From: a virus
Strand: one strand, 5' to 3'
DNA length: 21,392 nt
IMG/VR virus record: IMGVR_UViG_3300032605_000163
Span: 1 to 21,392 of that record
Shown here: positions 1-6,343 of the stretch, in pieces
How the letters are laid out: each line of letters begins with the position of its first letter
How positions within the stretch are numbered: the first letter of the stretch is position 1
Notes under the pieces: model-generated
Databases searched by the model: none
The model's input: only the letters and a program-made list of their open reading frames with translations
Told to the model about the DNA's origin: nothing
Translations under genes and position numbers: made by a program

Positions 1-214
1 TGCGTTCATTTGCAGGTTTCCTTCTCACTCTTTTAGCAACGGCAGCAATCCCATCTTCTGGGTCTTTTTCTAATTCTTCAATCAAAGCATCTCCGCAACG
101 CACGGCTATATCGGCCATATGTTCCATGGAAAACTCATTGGGCGCGCCCTGTAACAATCCAGTAAAAGCAAAACAACTTGCTAAAAACCTCATGTGTTTC
201 TTGTCGTCTTCCAT
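1..214 (-). CDS. Hypothetical phage protein, C-terminus cut by window edge
   Basis: An open frame runs leftward from ATG at 214-212 off the window edge. The product starts MEDDKKHMRFLASC and is helical and charged, with an acidic stretch (LIEELEKDPEDG) followed by a basic one (KRVRRKP). It overlaps the end of the upstream leftward gene by about 25 bases, as is usual in this operon. A second ATG at 193-191 is possible, but the first start keeps more sequence. I recognise no family. About 71 codons are visible. Confidence 0.6.
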   Translation of the reverse strand, partial: MEDDKKHMRFLASCFAFTGLLQGAPNEFSMEHMADIAVRCGDALIEELEKDPEDGIAAVAKRVRRKPANER

Positions 215-615
215 TCTTTATATTCCGTATAGATATCTTTTAAGGCTGTTTGGGCTGCCAAGTTATTCTTAATCTCTGAACGCGATCCAACGACCAAATA
301 ATGCTGCATCCATTCGATACATTCTTTTTCGCTCTTGTCGTAAAGGCTGCCTTCTTCGTGTAAGAATTCCCAAAACTCTTTGTCCCTGCAAAGCATCCCT
401 GCAAGTTTGACCATTTGTGCGCCCGCATATTCCTCCCGATTTAATGGTTTTTCTTCATCATCTAAACGAACCATAACCACCATATACCGCGCCCCAACGA
501 AATCTCTGATAATTTCATCAGGAACTTCGTCAGGGTGAATAGCCAAGTTCAATACATATCCATCTTTAGTTTGCTTCATGGATATTTTTTTAGCTTCAAA
601 TTGCGGATGATCCAT
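190..615 (-). CDS. Conserved phage protein of unknown function (141 aa)
   Basis: The protein has an N-terminal beta-rich part (DGYVLNLAIHPDEVPDEI, then RYMVVMVRLDDEE) and a helical C-terminus rich in W, E and K. The pattern 'hydrophobic strand - HPDEVP - GxRYMVVMV' recurs in phage proteins encoded near annealing proteins, but I know no function. ATG at 615 is preferred: it overlaps the stop of the upstream gene as TAATG, while the slightly longer frame would begin at TTG at 627. It sits next to the SSB-like protein and the DUF1071 annealing protein, so a role in DNA recombination is plausible by position only. Confidence 0.75.
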   Translation of the reverse strand: MDHPQFEAKKISMKQTKDGYVLNLAIHPDEVPDEIIRDFVGARYMVVMVRLDDEEKPLNREEYAGAQMVKLAGMLCRDKEFWEFLHEEGSLYDKSEKECIEWMQHYLVVGSRSEIKNNLAAQTALKDIYTEYKEWKTTRNT

Positions 616-890
616 TAGTCGTCCCAAGGATCTTTGCCATCATTTGCTACTGGTTTTGCTTGCTGATCCATTGTGTTTACAGCAAGGGATAAGTAACTGT
701 TTCCAGCTTTACTAACTTTTTTCCAACCATTAATTTTAATTTCCACTAAATCTGCGCTTGAAGTTTCAATCATATGACGCAAATACTCAGGATCAAACTT
801 TACAGAACCCCACAAGTCTGGCGACTTTTCTGTACGCTTTTCTTGGGTTTTCATTAGCTTTCCTGTGTTTGGGTAATCTTGATATTCCAT
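615..890 (-). CDS. Small acidic-tailed protein, possible ssDNA-binding accessory
   Basis: This 91-residue protein has a predicted beta core (LVEIKINGWKKVSKAGNSY, then LSLAVNT) and ends in an acidic tail with an aromatic residue, DGKDPWDD. That tail resembles the acidic C-termini of single-strand binding proteins, and the 'GWKKxSKxGNxYLSL' core resembles the small DUF736-like beta fold. Both comparisons are inference; no full SSB fold is recognised. The ATG directly follows the upstream TAA and has an AGGAAAG ribosome site five bases away. Sitting right after the annealing protein fits a DNA-recombination accessory. Confidence 0.7.
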   Translation of the reverse strand: MEYQDYPNTGKLMKTQEKRTEKSPDLWGSVKFDPEYLRHMIETSSADLVEIKINGWKKVSKAGNSYLSLAVNTMDQQAKPVANDGKDPWDD

Positions 891-1583
891 TTACTTTCCT
901 TTCGTTAGTGTTGCTTTGGTTTTACTAAACTCTGCCATCATCTCTGAATAAAACTTCTCGTCCATAGCCTTGGCTTTATCAAAGACTACGCGGTTATTCT
1001 TAAATATATTGGCTACATCATCTGCATGAGTGGCCAGCGATAACAATGCATCTACGCCCGCTTTAAGAGCCTCTAACCAGCCTTTTGCATCGTCGGTATC
1101 CATCACTGTAATCTGCCACTCACCGGGCTTTCCCGCAGTCTTGGTTACCTTTGCTTTCTCCACCGCTTTTGCTGGCGCTGGGATATTAGACACTTTAGGG
1201 GTTTGTGTAATATCTTCTTGCAAGTCAGGCGGGACGTCTTCACCGTTGTATATGTATAGACCCAGCCCATGCAGGGCAATAGCTTTAGCCAAACAGCGTT
1301 GCATAGCGGTGTTGATTGCAAATGCGTCAGGCTCAGAAATGGCTTTATTGCGATAGTCCATTACCGGAAGTTGTGCAGTGCGCGCAATATCATTGGCCAC
1401 TACAGTACAAAACACCATTACTGTGCCGTTGCCCCAACGTTGATACTCCGGATAAAACCAATGCGCTTTGGGATCAGCAAGTAATAGCTGGTCGACTGCC
1501 CACGCCCAAGATAAATAGGTAAGACCATTTTTCTTTTCTGTGTATTTTGAGACATCAATCTGTCTAAGTTCTTTGTATTCCAT
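891..1583 (-). CDS. DUF1071 / Sak-type single-strand annealing protein
   Basis: Single-strand annealing proteins pair complementary ssDNA for phage recombination and repair, usually with an exonuclease. The N-terminal ~120 residues match the DUF1071 (Sak-type) pattern well: KKNGLTYLSWAWA near residue 18, a strand-rich middle with LPVMDYRNKAI, then NTAMQRCLAKAIALHGLGLY and IYNGEDVPP. A proline/alanine-rich linker (about 130-150) leads to a helical C-terminal region of about 80 residues ending KATLTKGK. The start overlaps the upstream stop (TAATG). Two PD-(D/E)XK nucleases lie upstream in the same operon, a logical exonuclease partner. The family call is strong; the exact Sak subclass is from memory. 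Confidence 0.9.
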   Translation of the reverse strand: MEYKELRQIDVSKYTEKKNGLTYLSWAWAVDQLLLADPKAHWFYPEYQRWGNGTVMVFCTVVANDIARTAQLPVMDYRNKAISEPDAFAINTAMQRCLAKAIALHGLGLYIYNGEDVPPDLQEDITQTPKVSNIPAPAKAVEKAKVTKTAGKPGEWQITVMDTDDAKGWLEALKAGVDALLSLATHADDVANIFKNNRVVFDKAKAMDEKFYSEMMAEFSKTKATLTKGK

Positions 1584-1753
1584 TACAGTCCTTTAATCAT
1601 TTCATCTGCCAAATCTTTGGCGTATTCCATGACATATTCAGAAAAATCAACCGAATCTATATCTGGATCGTATTTGTTCCATGTTGAATATAATGCGCCG
1701 TTAGATGATAGTGCTACCATAAAGTCATAAATCATTTCTTGTCTTGTTTTCAT
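1583..1753 (-). CDS. Small hypothetical protein (56 aa)
   Basis: ATG at 1753 overlaps the upstream stop as ATGA, and the TAA overlaps the next start as TAATG, so the frame is locked into the operon. The product (MKTRQEMIYDFMVALSSN...) is acidic and mostly helical, with YDPDIDSVDFSEYV in the middle. No family is recognised. Tight coupling on both sides is the main evidence that it is real. Confidence 0.7.
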   Translation of the reverse strand: MKTRQEMIYDFMVALSSNGALYSTWNKYDPDIDSVDFSEYVMEYAKDLADEMIKGL

Positions 1754-1995
1754 TTGTCATGTTCCTCTTTTAGTTTACGAATTGTTTCTACTTCAATAAG
1801 TTTTTGAGCGTAGTGAATAACCTTCTCAAGGTCTTGTATACCGCCTTTTCTACGCCAGCGAGTGGTATATTTAATAATGTTTCCCTCAAGGTACCCCAAA
1901 CCATTAGCCACGATATAGTCCCAAGGCTGAATAGAATTATCAGCATAATGAGAACCGGCAACTTGGTATTCATTTGCTTTTATCTTGTGATCCAT
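1750..1995 (-). CDS. DUF3310 family protein
   Basis: The 81-residue protein fits DUF3310: an N-terminal 'GSHYAD..IQPWDYI' segment, then LGYLEGNIIKYTTRWRRKGG and a helix with DLEKVIHYAQKLIE. In phages the family occurs alone or fused to other domains; T7 gp1.7, reported as a nucleotide kinase, is often linked to it, but nothing here shows catalysis. The ATG at 1995 (AGGAT upstream) is preferred over a GTG two codons earlier. It overlaps the membrane-protein gene upstream by 16 bases and the next start as ATGA. Confidence 0.85.
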   Translation of the reverse strand: MDHKIKANEYQVAGSHYADNSIQPWDYIVANGLGYLEGNIIKYTTRWRRKGGIQDLEKVIHYAQKLIEVETIRKLKEEHDK

Positions 1996-2204
1996 GTCCA
2001 CAATCCTGTTCCAAAGACTCCAAAGACTGCGATAAAAAGCAGCATCCAGACAAACACCTCTCGGACGAAAGATTTAGTTCTATCCCAATCCGTTTCGCAT
2101 CTCCAAATAGGCGTTGCATAATCTGCATCTCTAAATGCTTCGGATACAGATCTAGTGGTTTGTGTATATCTGTGATATCGGTTTGTAAATTGTTCATAAC
2201 TCAT
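1980..2204 (-). CDS. Small single-pass membrane protein (74 aa)
   Basis: The product has a charged, aromatic N-terminal ~45 residues (YEQFTNRYHRYTQTTRSVSE) and one strong hydrophobic segment at about 49-71 (FVWMLLFIAVFGVFGTGLW), ending WITR. The ATG has a strong GAGGAG site and overlaps the nuclease stop as TAATG. Another frame at 1970-2197 on the same strand lacks these signals and is treated as a shadow. No function is known; the inner membrane is the likely location. Confidence 0.75.
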   Translation of the reverse strand: MSYEQFTNRYHRYTQTTRSVSEAFRDADYATPIWRCETDWDRTKSFVREVFVWMLLFIAVFGVFGTGLWTWITR

Positions 2205-3076
2205 TATTTCTCCTCTAAATAACGTTTATATTGATCGCAAAACTTAGATACCGGACAGAAGCTTGAGCAACGGGTGCGATCCCCTTCTCGAACTTCAAGA
2301 ATAAATCCTTTGCCGGCTTTAAGTAATGCCTCCTCTGCTGCCTCAAGATCATTATGCACCGATTTTGCTCTAACTGCATCAACTTTTTTTACTGCATAAG
2401 TTGTCGGCTTTTCCCACATTTCGGCAGGAGTGCATAGCGGTAATTCCTCCCCCGCATCCATCGCAAACAGTCCTTCTGAATGCAAGTGAATGCGGTCTTT
2501 AATAAACTGCTCCCTTTGCTCCATAGGCCATAAAGTAACAGGGATTACTTCAACCGGACATTGGGGATAACCCTGACGAGTTTTTGCGTCTCTGCGGTTC
2601 CAATCGCGGATGATGGCAATAATAGCTAACTTGTTTACTGGGGTTTTCTTTACAGTTTCTACCAGCCATGCATAAATATTTAGCTGTTGTTCCCACTCAG
2701 CCTTCTCATTCATTACCGACCATACGCCTACATTCTTATAGTCGTTAATTTCTACGCCATCATCATGAATAATTTGTAAGTCAATAGCGCCAGAAATATG
2801 CCAACCATCAAGATCCGCATGAAGTCTTTGCTCCACAATATGGTTAGCATCCTTGCCATGTTCCAATACTCCGTGAATCGCAGTTCCAATAATTGACCAA
2901 ACCATATCTGATACATCAGTTTCAATCTGGTCGTCATACTTCTTTTTAAGTTGCACAATGCGTGGGCTATTGAGTAGTTCAGTGGCCGATACATGAGCCT
3001 TGCCCTTTGTGTATGCCGGACGTTCGGCTACATTCATAAAGGTTTGGGGAAGATTAAATTTATTAGTTAATTTCAT
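2204..3076 (-). CDS. PD-(D/E)XK (RecB/Cas4-like) exonuclease with four conserved cysteines
   Basis: A phage RecB-type nuclease, probably processing DNA ends for the annealing protein. The order of residues fits the fold: H68 in GTAIHGVLE, D99 in ISGAIDLQ, D112-x-K114 in EINDYKN, and Q130/Q131 in EWEQQLNIYAW. C215 (LPLCTPAEMW) and C270, C274, C280 (CSSFCPVSKFC) form the 1+3 cysteine arrangement that holds an iron-sulphur cluster in Cas4/AddB-type nucleases; the cluster here is inferred. It is 290 residues, normal for the phage family. It overlaps the upstream nuclease-like gene by 14 bases. Family membership is confident; 5'-3' polarity is not visible. Confidence 0.88.
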   Translation of the reverse strand: MKLTNKFNLPQTFMNVAERPAYTKGKAHVSATELLNSPRIVQLKKKYDDQIETDVSDMVWSIIGTAIHGVLEHGKDANHIVEQRLHADLDGWHISGAIDLQIIHDDGVEINDYKNVGVWSVMNEKAEWEQQLNIYAWLVETVKKTPVNKLAIIAIIRDWNRRDAKTRQGYPQCPVEVIPVTLWPMEQREQFIKDRIHLHSEGLFAMDAGEELPLCTPAEMWEKPTTYAVKKVDAVRAKSVHNDLEAAEEALLKAGKGFILEVREGDRTRCSSFCPVSKFCDQYKRYLEEK

Positions 3077-3539
3077 GTATGTTCTTGTTTAATTGATCTT
3101 GCGTCATTACATAACCTTTGCCATGACCCAAATCATCAATGTTCTCATCCTTAAATAATTCTTCTTTAGTTGTCCATCCCGCAATTTTTGCGCCTTTGTC
3201 ATTCAGAATTGCTAAAACATACATATCGCAAGGATGATCCTCTTTTTTTAAAGTGGCCAATAGTTTACCGGATTGATATCTTGTGGACTTAACATCTATT
3301 GTGCGTTTAAAGTAATTGACCAAATCTGATCCACCTTTTCTAATGCTGACAGTCAAATCTGGGCATAGATTAAGCGCCTTAGCTACGCAATACTCTGCAA
3401 TAACTCCATCTATATCTATTTCAAAAGGATCCTGCTTTCCCATTTGTTTGTCTTGCACATTTCCAGAAGCCGTACATCTACGCATTACGCCAAGTAATCT
3501 GCAGATTTCCAGCTCCGGCATAGACAACTCAATCAGCAT
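3063..3539 (-). CDS. Restriction-endonuclease-fold protein (second PD-(D/E)XK candidate)
   Basis: This 158-residue protein shows the minimal nuclease-fold pattern: E49 in DGVIAEYCVAKALN, D72 in RKGGSDLVN, and D82-x-K84 in RTIDVKSTRYQ, followed by a strand with CDMYVLAIL. The spacing agrees with small phage PD-(D/E)XK proteins. The C-terminal part (GWTTKEELF, YVMTQDQL) resembles the tail of that group. It may be an endonuclease or a structure-specific nuclease; target unknown. The ATG at 3539 lies inside the upstream small gene, consistent with coupling. Confidence 0.72.
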   Translation of the reverse strand: MLIELSMPELEICRLLGVMRRCTASGNVQDKQMGKQDPFEIDIDGVIAEYCVAKALNLCPDLTVSIRKGGSDLVNYFKRTIDVKSTRYQSGKLLATLKKEDHPCDMYVLAILNDKGAKIAGWTTKEELFKDENIDDLGHGKGYVMTQDQLNKNIHEIN

Positions 3540-3699
3540 TACGTTTATTCATTTCGAGCCAGTCGGCTGAGATTGTTGCGGTATGCGCCAAAGCTCGCAA
3601 AGCCTGAATTGTTTGCTCCTGATTGCCTTTTAGTAATAACTCATAAGACTCACGCAAAGCCTTGTCCATAGCTAGATAACTTTCGCTGTAATCAATCAT
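3529..3699 (-). CDS. Small hypothetical helical protein (56 aa)
   Basis: ATG at 3699 has an AGGAG site five bases upstream. The product (MIDYSESYLAMDKALRESYE...) is almost entirely helical and alanine/leucine rich (IQALRALAHTATISADWLEM). It overlaps the following nuclease-like gene by 11 bases. No family is recognised, and the similarity to helical adaptor peptides is only compositional. Confidence 0.65.
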   Translation of the reverse strand: MIDYSESYLAMDKALRESYELLLKGNQEQTIQALRALAHTATISADWLEMNKRNAD

Positions 3700-3707
3700 A
3701 CATTCTC

Positions 3708-3854
3708 CTATTTAGTTGCCATTAAATATAAACCTACGTTAGCGGCAGCGTAACTAACATAGGTGATACATAAAGCTAGGTTGCCTTTGTAACCCTGTTC
3801 ACAGCCAATATAAAGATAAATAAGGCCAGTAACAATAATTAACCAAGCGCTCAT
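3708..3854 (-). CDS. Small two-segment membrane protein (48 aa)
   Basis: ATG at 3854 overlaps the stop of the oxygenase gene as ATGA. The product has two hydrophobic segments, roughly residues 3-17 (AWLIIVTGLIYLYIG) and 27-45 (LALCITYVSYAAANVGLYL), separated by a short polar turn with K and E. It looks like a small inner-membrane protein; no function is assigned. Confidence 0.65.
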   Translation of the reverse strand: MSAWLIIVTGLIYLYIGCEQGYKGNLALCITYVSYAAANVGLYLMATK

Positions 3855-4927
3855 CTGTTTTGTGCCTTTAACATTTTTTCAATTGATTCAATTTTGTTTT
3901 TAATTTTTGTAAAAAAACTTTGTTCAATATTCATTCTATAAACTTGTTCTATTGAGTTGGCATACAAAATGTATAGCAAATCTAATTGTGTTTGCAAATT
4001 ATTATTGTTTAAATTTTGAATTATTAAATTATCCCTATTGGGAAGGGCAAACTGCTCTACTAAATTAGTGGCTTCGTCGCCAATTAACTGACTAATTTCC
4101 TCTTTAAGAATTTTTTTATGAAACTTAAAATATTCTGTTCCCAAAATAGCATGAAACATTCCTGCCAAACACACTCTTTCTGGCTGTTTCAAAGACTTTA
4201 AAATATAAAATGTATTTGATAAATGTTCATAAAAAGTTGTGCCACTATGCGGTGTATCGCCTGTTTTTTGTTCAATGTAATCTAAACAAGTTTGTTCTTT
4301 TTGTGTCAAATCACATTTTTTTTGATAAATAAAGTCTTGAATTGTTATTGAATTTGACCAATTGGGAGATTCTTTTATCGTAAATTTAATGACAAATACA
4401 AATCTGTAATATTTTGCATTGGGCGCTGGTTGAGATGATTTGTGTGGAATTGTCCCATCAAATATTACAAACCTACCGGGAATAAATGCGCTTGAATACA
4501 AAATATCCTGCATTGAATCATCTGAAAAATGAGTTTCTCCTTCCCAAGTCGGATCCCATTCAATATTAATATAATAAAGACCTGATGGACATTTTGAAAC
4601 TGGTGTATCAACATGGTATTGATACACATCACTAGCGCTGCATAGGTTAATATAACAATGATGTATTTTTAAATCATTTTGTTTAATGTAATTAACAATT
4701 TCATCGTTTTCAAAAAATCCAAATGACAAAATGTCTTTTAATGAAAATTCGCATTTTAATGTTTTATGTAAAGATAGCCTTTCGGGAACATCGGCTGCAA
4801 CTCTTTCAACAACATAATAAGATTTAATGGCAAAGCTATATAAATCAAATCTTTTATTAGCGCTAAATACATCATCGTAAATTTCAATAAATTTACCATT
4901 GATGTCAATTTTTCTTTTTAATTTCAT
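3851..4927 (-). CDS. 2OG/Fe(II) oxygenase fused to a DUF6817-like HD-type domain
   Basis: Residues ~85-182 fit a prolyl-hydroxylase-type 2-oxoglutarate oxygenase: H105-x-D107 in YQYHVDTPV, a GLYYINIEWDPTWEGETHF strand pair, H162 in GTIPHKSSQ, and R175 in YYRFVFVIKF as the likely 2OG ligand. Residues ~225-300 match DUF6817, an HD-like metal-binding domain in my recollection: HSGTTFYEHL (227-236), CLAGMFHAILGTE (253-265) and LIGDEATNLVEQF (281-293). The substrate is unknown. The gene is clearly more AT-rich than its neighbours, with runs of A and T, suggesting separate acquisition. It has only a weak ribosome site (AAGAT) and is coupled by ATGA to a membrane protein. Family calls are strong; the joint role is open. 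Confidence 0.85.
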   Translation of the reverse strand: MKLKRKIDINGKFIEIYDDVFSANKRFDLYSFAIKSYYVVERVAADVPERLSLHKTLKCEFSLKDILSFGFFENDEIVNYIKQNDLKIHHCYINLCSASDVYQYHVDTPVSKCPSGLYYINIEWDPTWEGETHFSDDSMQDILYSSAFIPGRFVIFDGTIPHKSSQPAPNAKYYRFVFVIKFTIKESPNWSNSITIQDFIYQKKCDLTQKEQTCLDYIEQKTGDTPHSGTTFYEHLSNTFYILKSLKQPERVCLAGMFHAILGTEYFKFHKKILKEEISQLIGDEATNLVEQFALPNRDNLIIQNLNNNNLQTQLDLLYILYANSIEQVYRMNIEQSFFTKIKNKIESIEKMLKAQNR

Positions 4928-4941
4928 TTATCTTGCGCTTT

Positions 4942-5394
4942 TTAGCAACGTCCATCAGGATCGTTACCATCTAAATCCCATTCATCCATAATTTCTTGGC
5001 GACGCTGTTTCATTTCCTTGGTGGCGTATTTGTCTAACTGTTCGTAGCTGATGTAACGATCCCATAAACGCTCACACTTCATGCGAACCATATTTGCAAG
5101 ACCTAATAAAGTATTGCTTAATTCATCTTCGGTCATTGTGTTATTTGCATGATGCTCATAAAGAACTGTTAAATCTTCGTGAATGTTATACATCCCTTGA
5201 ATAGCATCTTCCAATTCAATTCTTTTCTTTAAATCTTTTTTCTTTCCCATCTGTTTCTCCTGTTCGATTGCCTCTTTAAGCATGGCTACTACACCATATT
5301 GGATAAGGACTATTTGACCTTCATCATCGTAATCAACTATTGCATCCGCAGAACCATCTTCATTCTCCCGCGTTATCCTCAGCTTGATCTCCAT
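4942..5394 (-). CDS. Conserved phage protein of unknown function (150 aa)
   Basis: The N-terminal part is beta-rich (MEIKLRITRENEDGSADAIV, then a YDDEGQIVLIQYG strand), and the rest is a charged helical region with coiled-coil potential (KEAIEQEKQMGKKKDLKKRI, RMKCERLWDRYISYEQL). It ends in the acidic DGNDPDGRC. The N-terminal pattern recurs in phage early genes, but no function is known to me. It overlaps the upstream gene by 35 bases and is separated by 14 bases from the oxygenase. Confidence 0.75.
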   Translation of the reverse strand: MEIKLRITRENEDGSADAIVDYDDEGQIVLIQYGVVAMLKEAIEQEKQMGKKKDLKKRIELEDAIQGMYNIHEDLTVLYEHHANNTMTEDELSNTLLGLANMVRMKCERLWDRYISYEQLDKYATKEMKQRRQEIMDEWDLDGNDPDGRC

Positions 5395-5665
5395 CTTCTT
5401 CCTCCATAAACTTTCTTAAATACTCACGCAATTCTTTGGCATCTTCTTTGGTATCAAATATCTTTTGGTATGTTCCGCGAGACGGAATTCTTACAGCCTC
5501 AGTAAAGTAATAGTTATACGCAACATAGGTTCCAAAAGGCCTGCAAGCCCATTCATTCTCTTTGCATATTTGCGTATGTACGCAGTTGTCGCATGGACAA
5601 ACGCCCTCCACTCTTGGTCTTGGCCCTTCTGCCGCTATTCTGTCTTCCGTAGTAAACGTAGTCAT
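5360..5665 (-). CDS. Small cysteine-cluster protein, possible zinc-binding
   Basis: The 101-residue product carries a compact cysteine cluster near residues 23-41 (CPCDNCVHTQICKENEWAC), then a conserved-looking RPFGTYVAYNYYF and an acidic C-terminus. The Cx4-5C spacing fits a small zinc site seen in short phage proteins, but no fold can be named. The ATG has GGGG four bases upstream and is the first gene of the leftward operon, facing rusA across 54 bases. Confidence 0.72.
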   Translation of the reverse strand: MTTFTTEDRIAAEGPRPRVEGVCPCDNCVHTQICKENEWACRPFGTYVAYNYYFTEAVRIPSRGTYQKIFDTKEDAKELREYLRKFMEEEDGDQAEDNAGE

Positions 5666-5719
5666 AGATCCCCTATATAATTCTTTGATACTAATCCCGC
5701 AAAAGAAAGTTGAATATAG
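5666..5719. promoter_or_regulatory. Divergent intergenic region between leftward operon and rusA
   Basis: This 54-base AT-rich gap separates genes transcribed away from each other and so should hold at least the leftward promoter. On the minus strand TTGCGG and TATATA are 17 bases apart, but the TATATA lies only about 11 bases from the ATG and overlaps the ribosome site, so it is not convincing. No repeat or palindrome stands out. Confidence 0.35.
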
Positions 5720-6070
5720 GTGATTACCCTAACATTTCCATACCCTCCCAGCGTCAACGCATACTGGCTTCAAGCCGGTAAACGCCGGTATATTTCTAAA
5801 CGAGGAGTAGATTTTAAAAGAGCTGTCCATGAAATATGTGACAAATTGCCAAGTTTTGGTGATAAACCCATAGAAATATTTATTGTGTTGTATCCGCGCG
5901 ACAAACGCCTTTTGGATATTGATAACTGTTGTAAGGCTATTCTTGATTCCATGAATGGCCTGATGTATGACGACGATCAGCAGGTATGGAAACTAACAGT
6001 AGAACGGGGCGAGAAGATTAAAGGCGGTGGATGCCAAGTAACCATCAAAGAATATAAGGGTAAACCCTAG
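5720..6070 (+). CDS. rusA: RusA-type Holliday junction resolvase
   Basis: RusA dimers cut four-way junctions formed in recombination and replication. The 116-residue product has the family start (TLTFPYPPSVNAYW), a basic KRRYISKRG segment, and the acidic cluster RLLDIDNCCKAILDSMNGL followed by MYDDDQQVW, which supplies the catalytic aspartates. The start is GTG with a weak ribosome site; it is chosen because the family motif begins directly after it. Length is typical. The gene is divergent from the recombination operon and ends about 70 bases before a strong terminator, so it may be transcribed alone. Confidence 0.92.
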   Translation: MITLTFPYPPSVNAYWLQAGKRRYISKRGVDFKRAVHEICDKLPSFGDKPIEIFIVLYPRDKRLLDIDNCCKAILDSMNGLMYDDDQQVWKLTVERGEKIKGGGCQVTIKEYKGKP

Positions 6071-6142
6071 TATTTAGTGTTTATTTGTATGTGATACACT
6101 ACCTATGTATCTCGTGAGGATACTTCCCTGTAGTACTTTTGG

Positions 6143-6169
6143 GGCTGTCTCTTGACAGCCTCTTTTTTA
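6143..6169 (+). terminator. Rho-independent terminator after rusA
   Basis: A perfect 7-base-pair stem GGCTGTC/GACAGCC (6143-6149, 6154-6160) with a four-base loop is followed by TCTTTTTT. It ends the rusA transcript in the plus direction. Its 3' arm contains the TTGACA of the next promoter. Confidence 0.88.
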
Positions 6170-6180
6170 TGTTGTAAATT
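6152..6180 (+). promoter_or_regulatory. Sigma70-type promoter in front of a structured leader
   Basis: TTGACA at 6152-6157 is a perfect -35 box; 17 bases later TAAATT (6175-6180) gives four of six matches to the -10 box. Transcription would start near 6187-6190, just before the first helix of the folded RNA candidate. The -35 box is built into the terminator stem upstream, a compact phage arrangement. Strength and start are predictions. Confidence 0.65.
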
Positions 6181-6186
6181 AACAAT

Positions 6187-6338
6187 GCAGAGATGGACTT
6201 TGGACGGTTCACTATGTATAATCTCGAGTCAATAACCTCATACACATGGGGTCTACATATAGTTTCTTTATGTTTGGTTGACTCGGTGACAAACACAAAG
6301 GAATGTCCAAAAGTAGACTCCAGCTGTATGGGGTTTTT
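6187..6338 (+). ncRNA. Candidate structured small RNA or attenuator leader
   Basis: About 150 bases lie between a promoter and a terminator. Helices read from the sequence: 6197-6205 with 6305-6314 (9 bp, one bulged A); 6225-6232 with 6278-6285 (8 perfect bp, CGAGTCAA/TTGACTCG); 6236-6240 with 6247-6251 (CCTCA/TGGGG). A competing 9-bp pairing joins GGGGTCTAC (6248-6256) to GTAGACTCC (6313-6321) across the 8-bp helix; it would break the terminator stem. This is the layout of a terminator/antiterminator switch or a pseudoknotted small RNA. I match it to no known RNA family. The weak frames crossing it on both strands lack ribosome sites. Confidence 0.55.
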
Positions 6339-6343
6339 CTTTT
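6315..6343 (+). terminator. Terminator-like hairpin closing the structured leader
   Basis: A7-pair stem (6315-6321 with 6330-6336, including two G-U pairs) with an eight-base loop runs into TTTTTCTTTT. The T tract and G/C base are terminator-like, but the stem is modest. Its 5' arm can instead pair with 6248-6256, so termination may be conditional. Confidence 0.55.

Noticed and set aside
1970-2197. Leftward frame of 75 codons
   Set aside because: Shifted shadow of the membrane-protein gene at 1980-2204, which has a strong GAGGAG site and a clear hydrophobic segment.
5682-5710. Leftward TTGCGG-17-TATATA promoter in the rusA gap
   Set aside because: The -10 box overlaps the ribosome site and would make an almost leaderless RNA.
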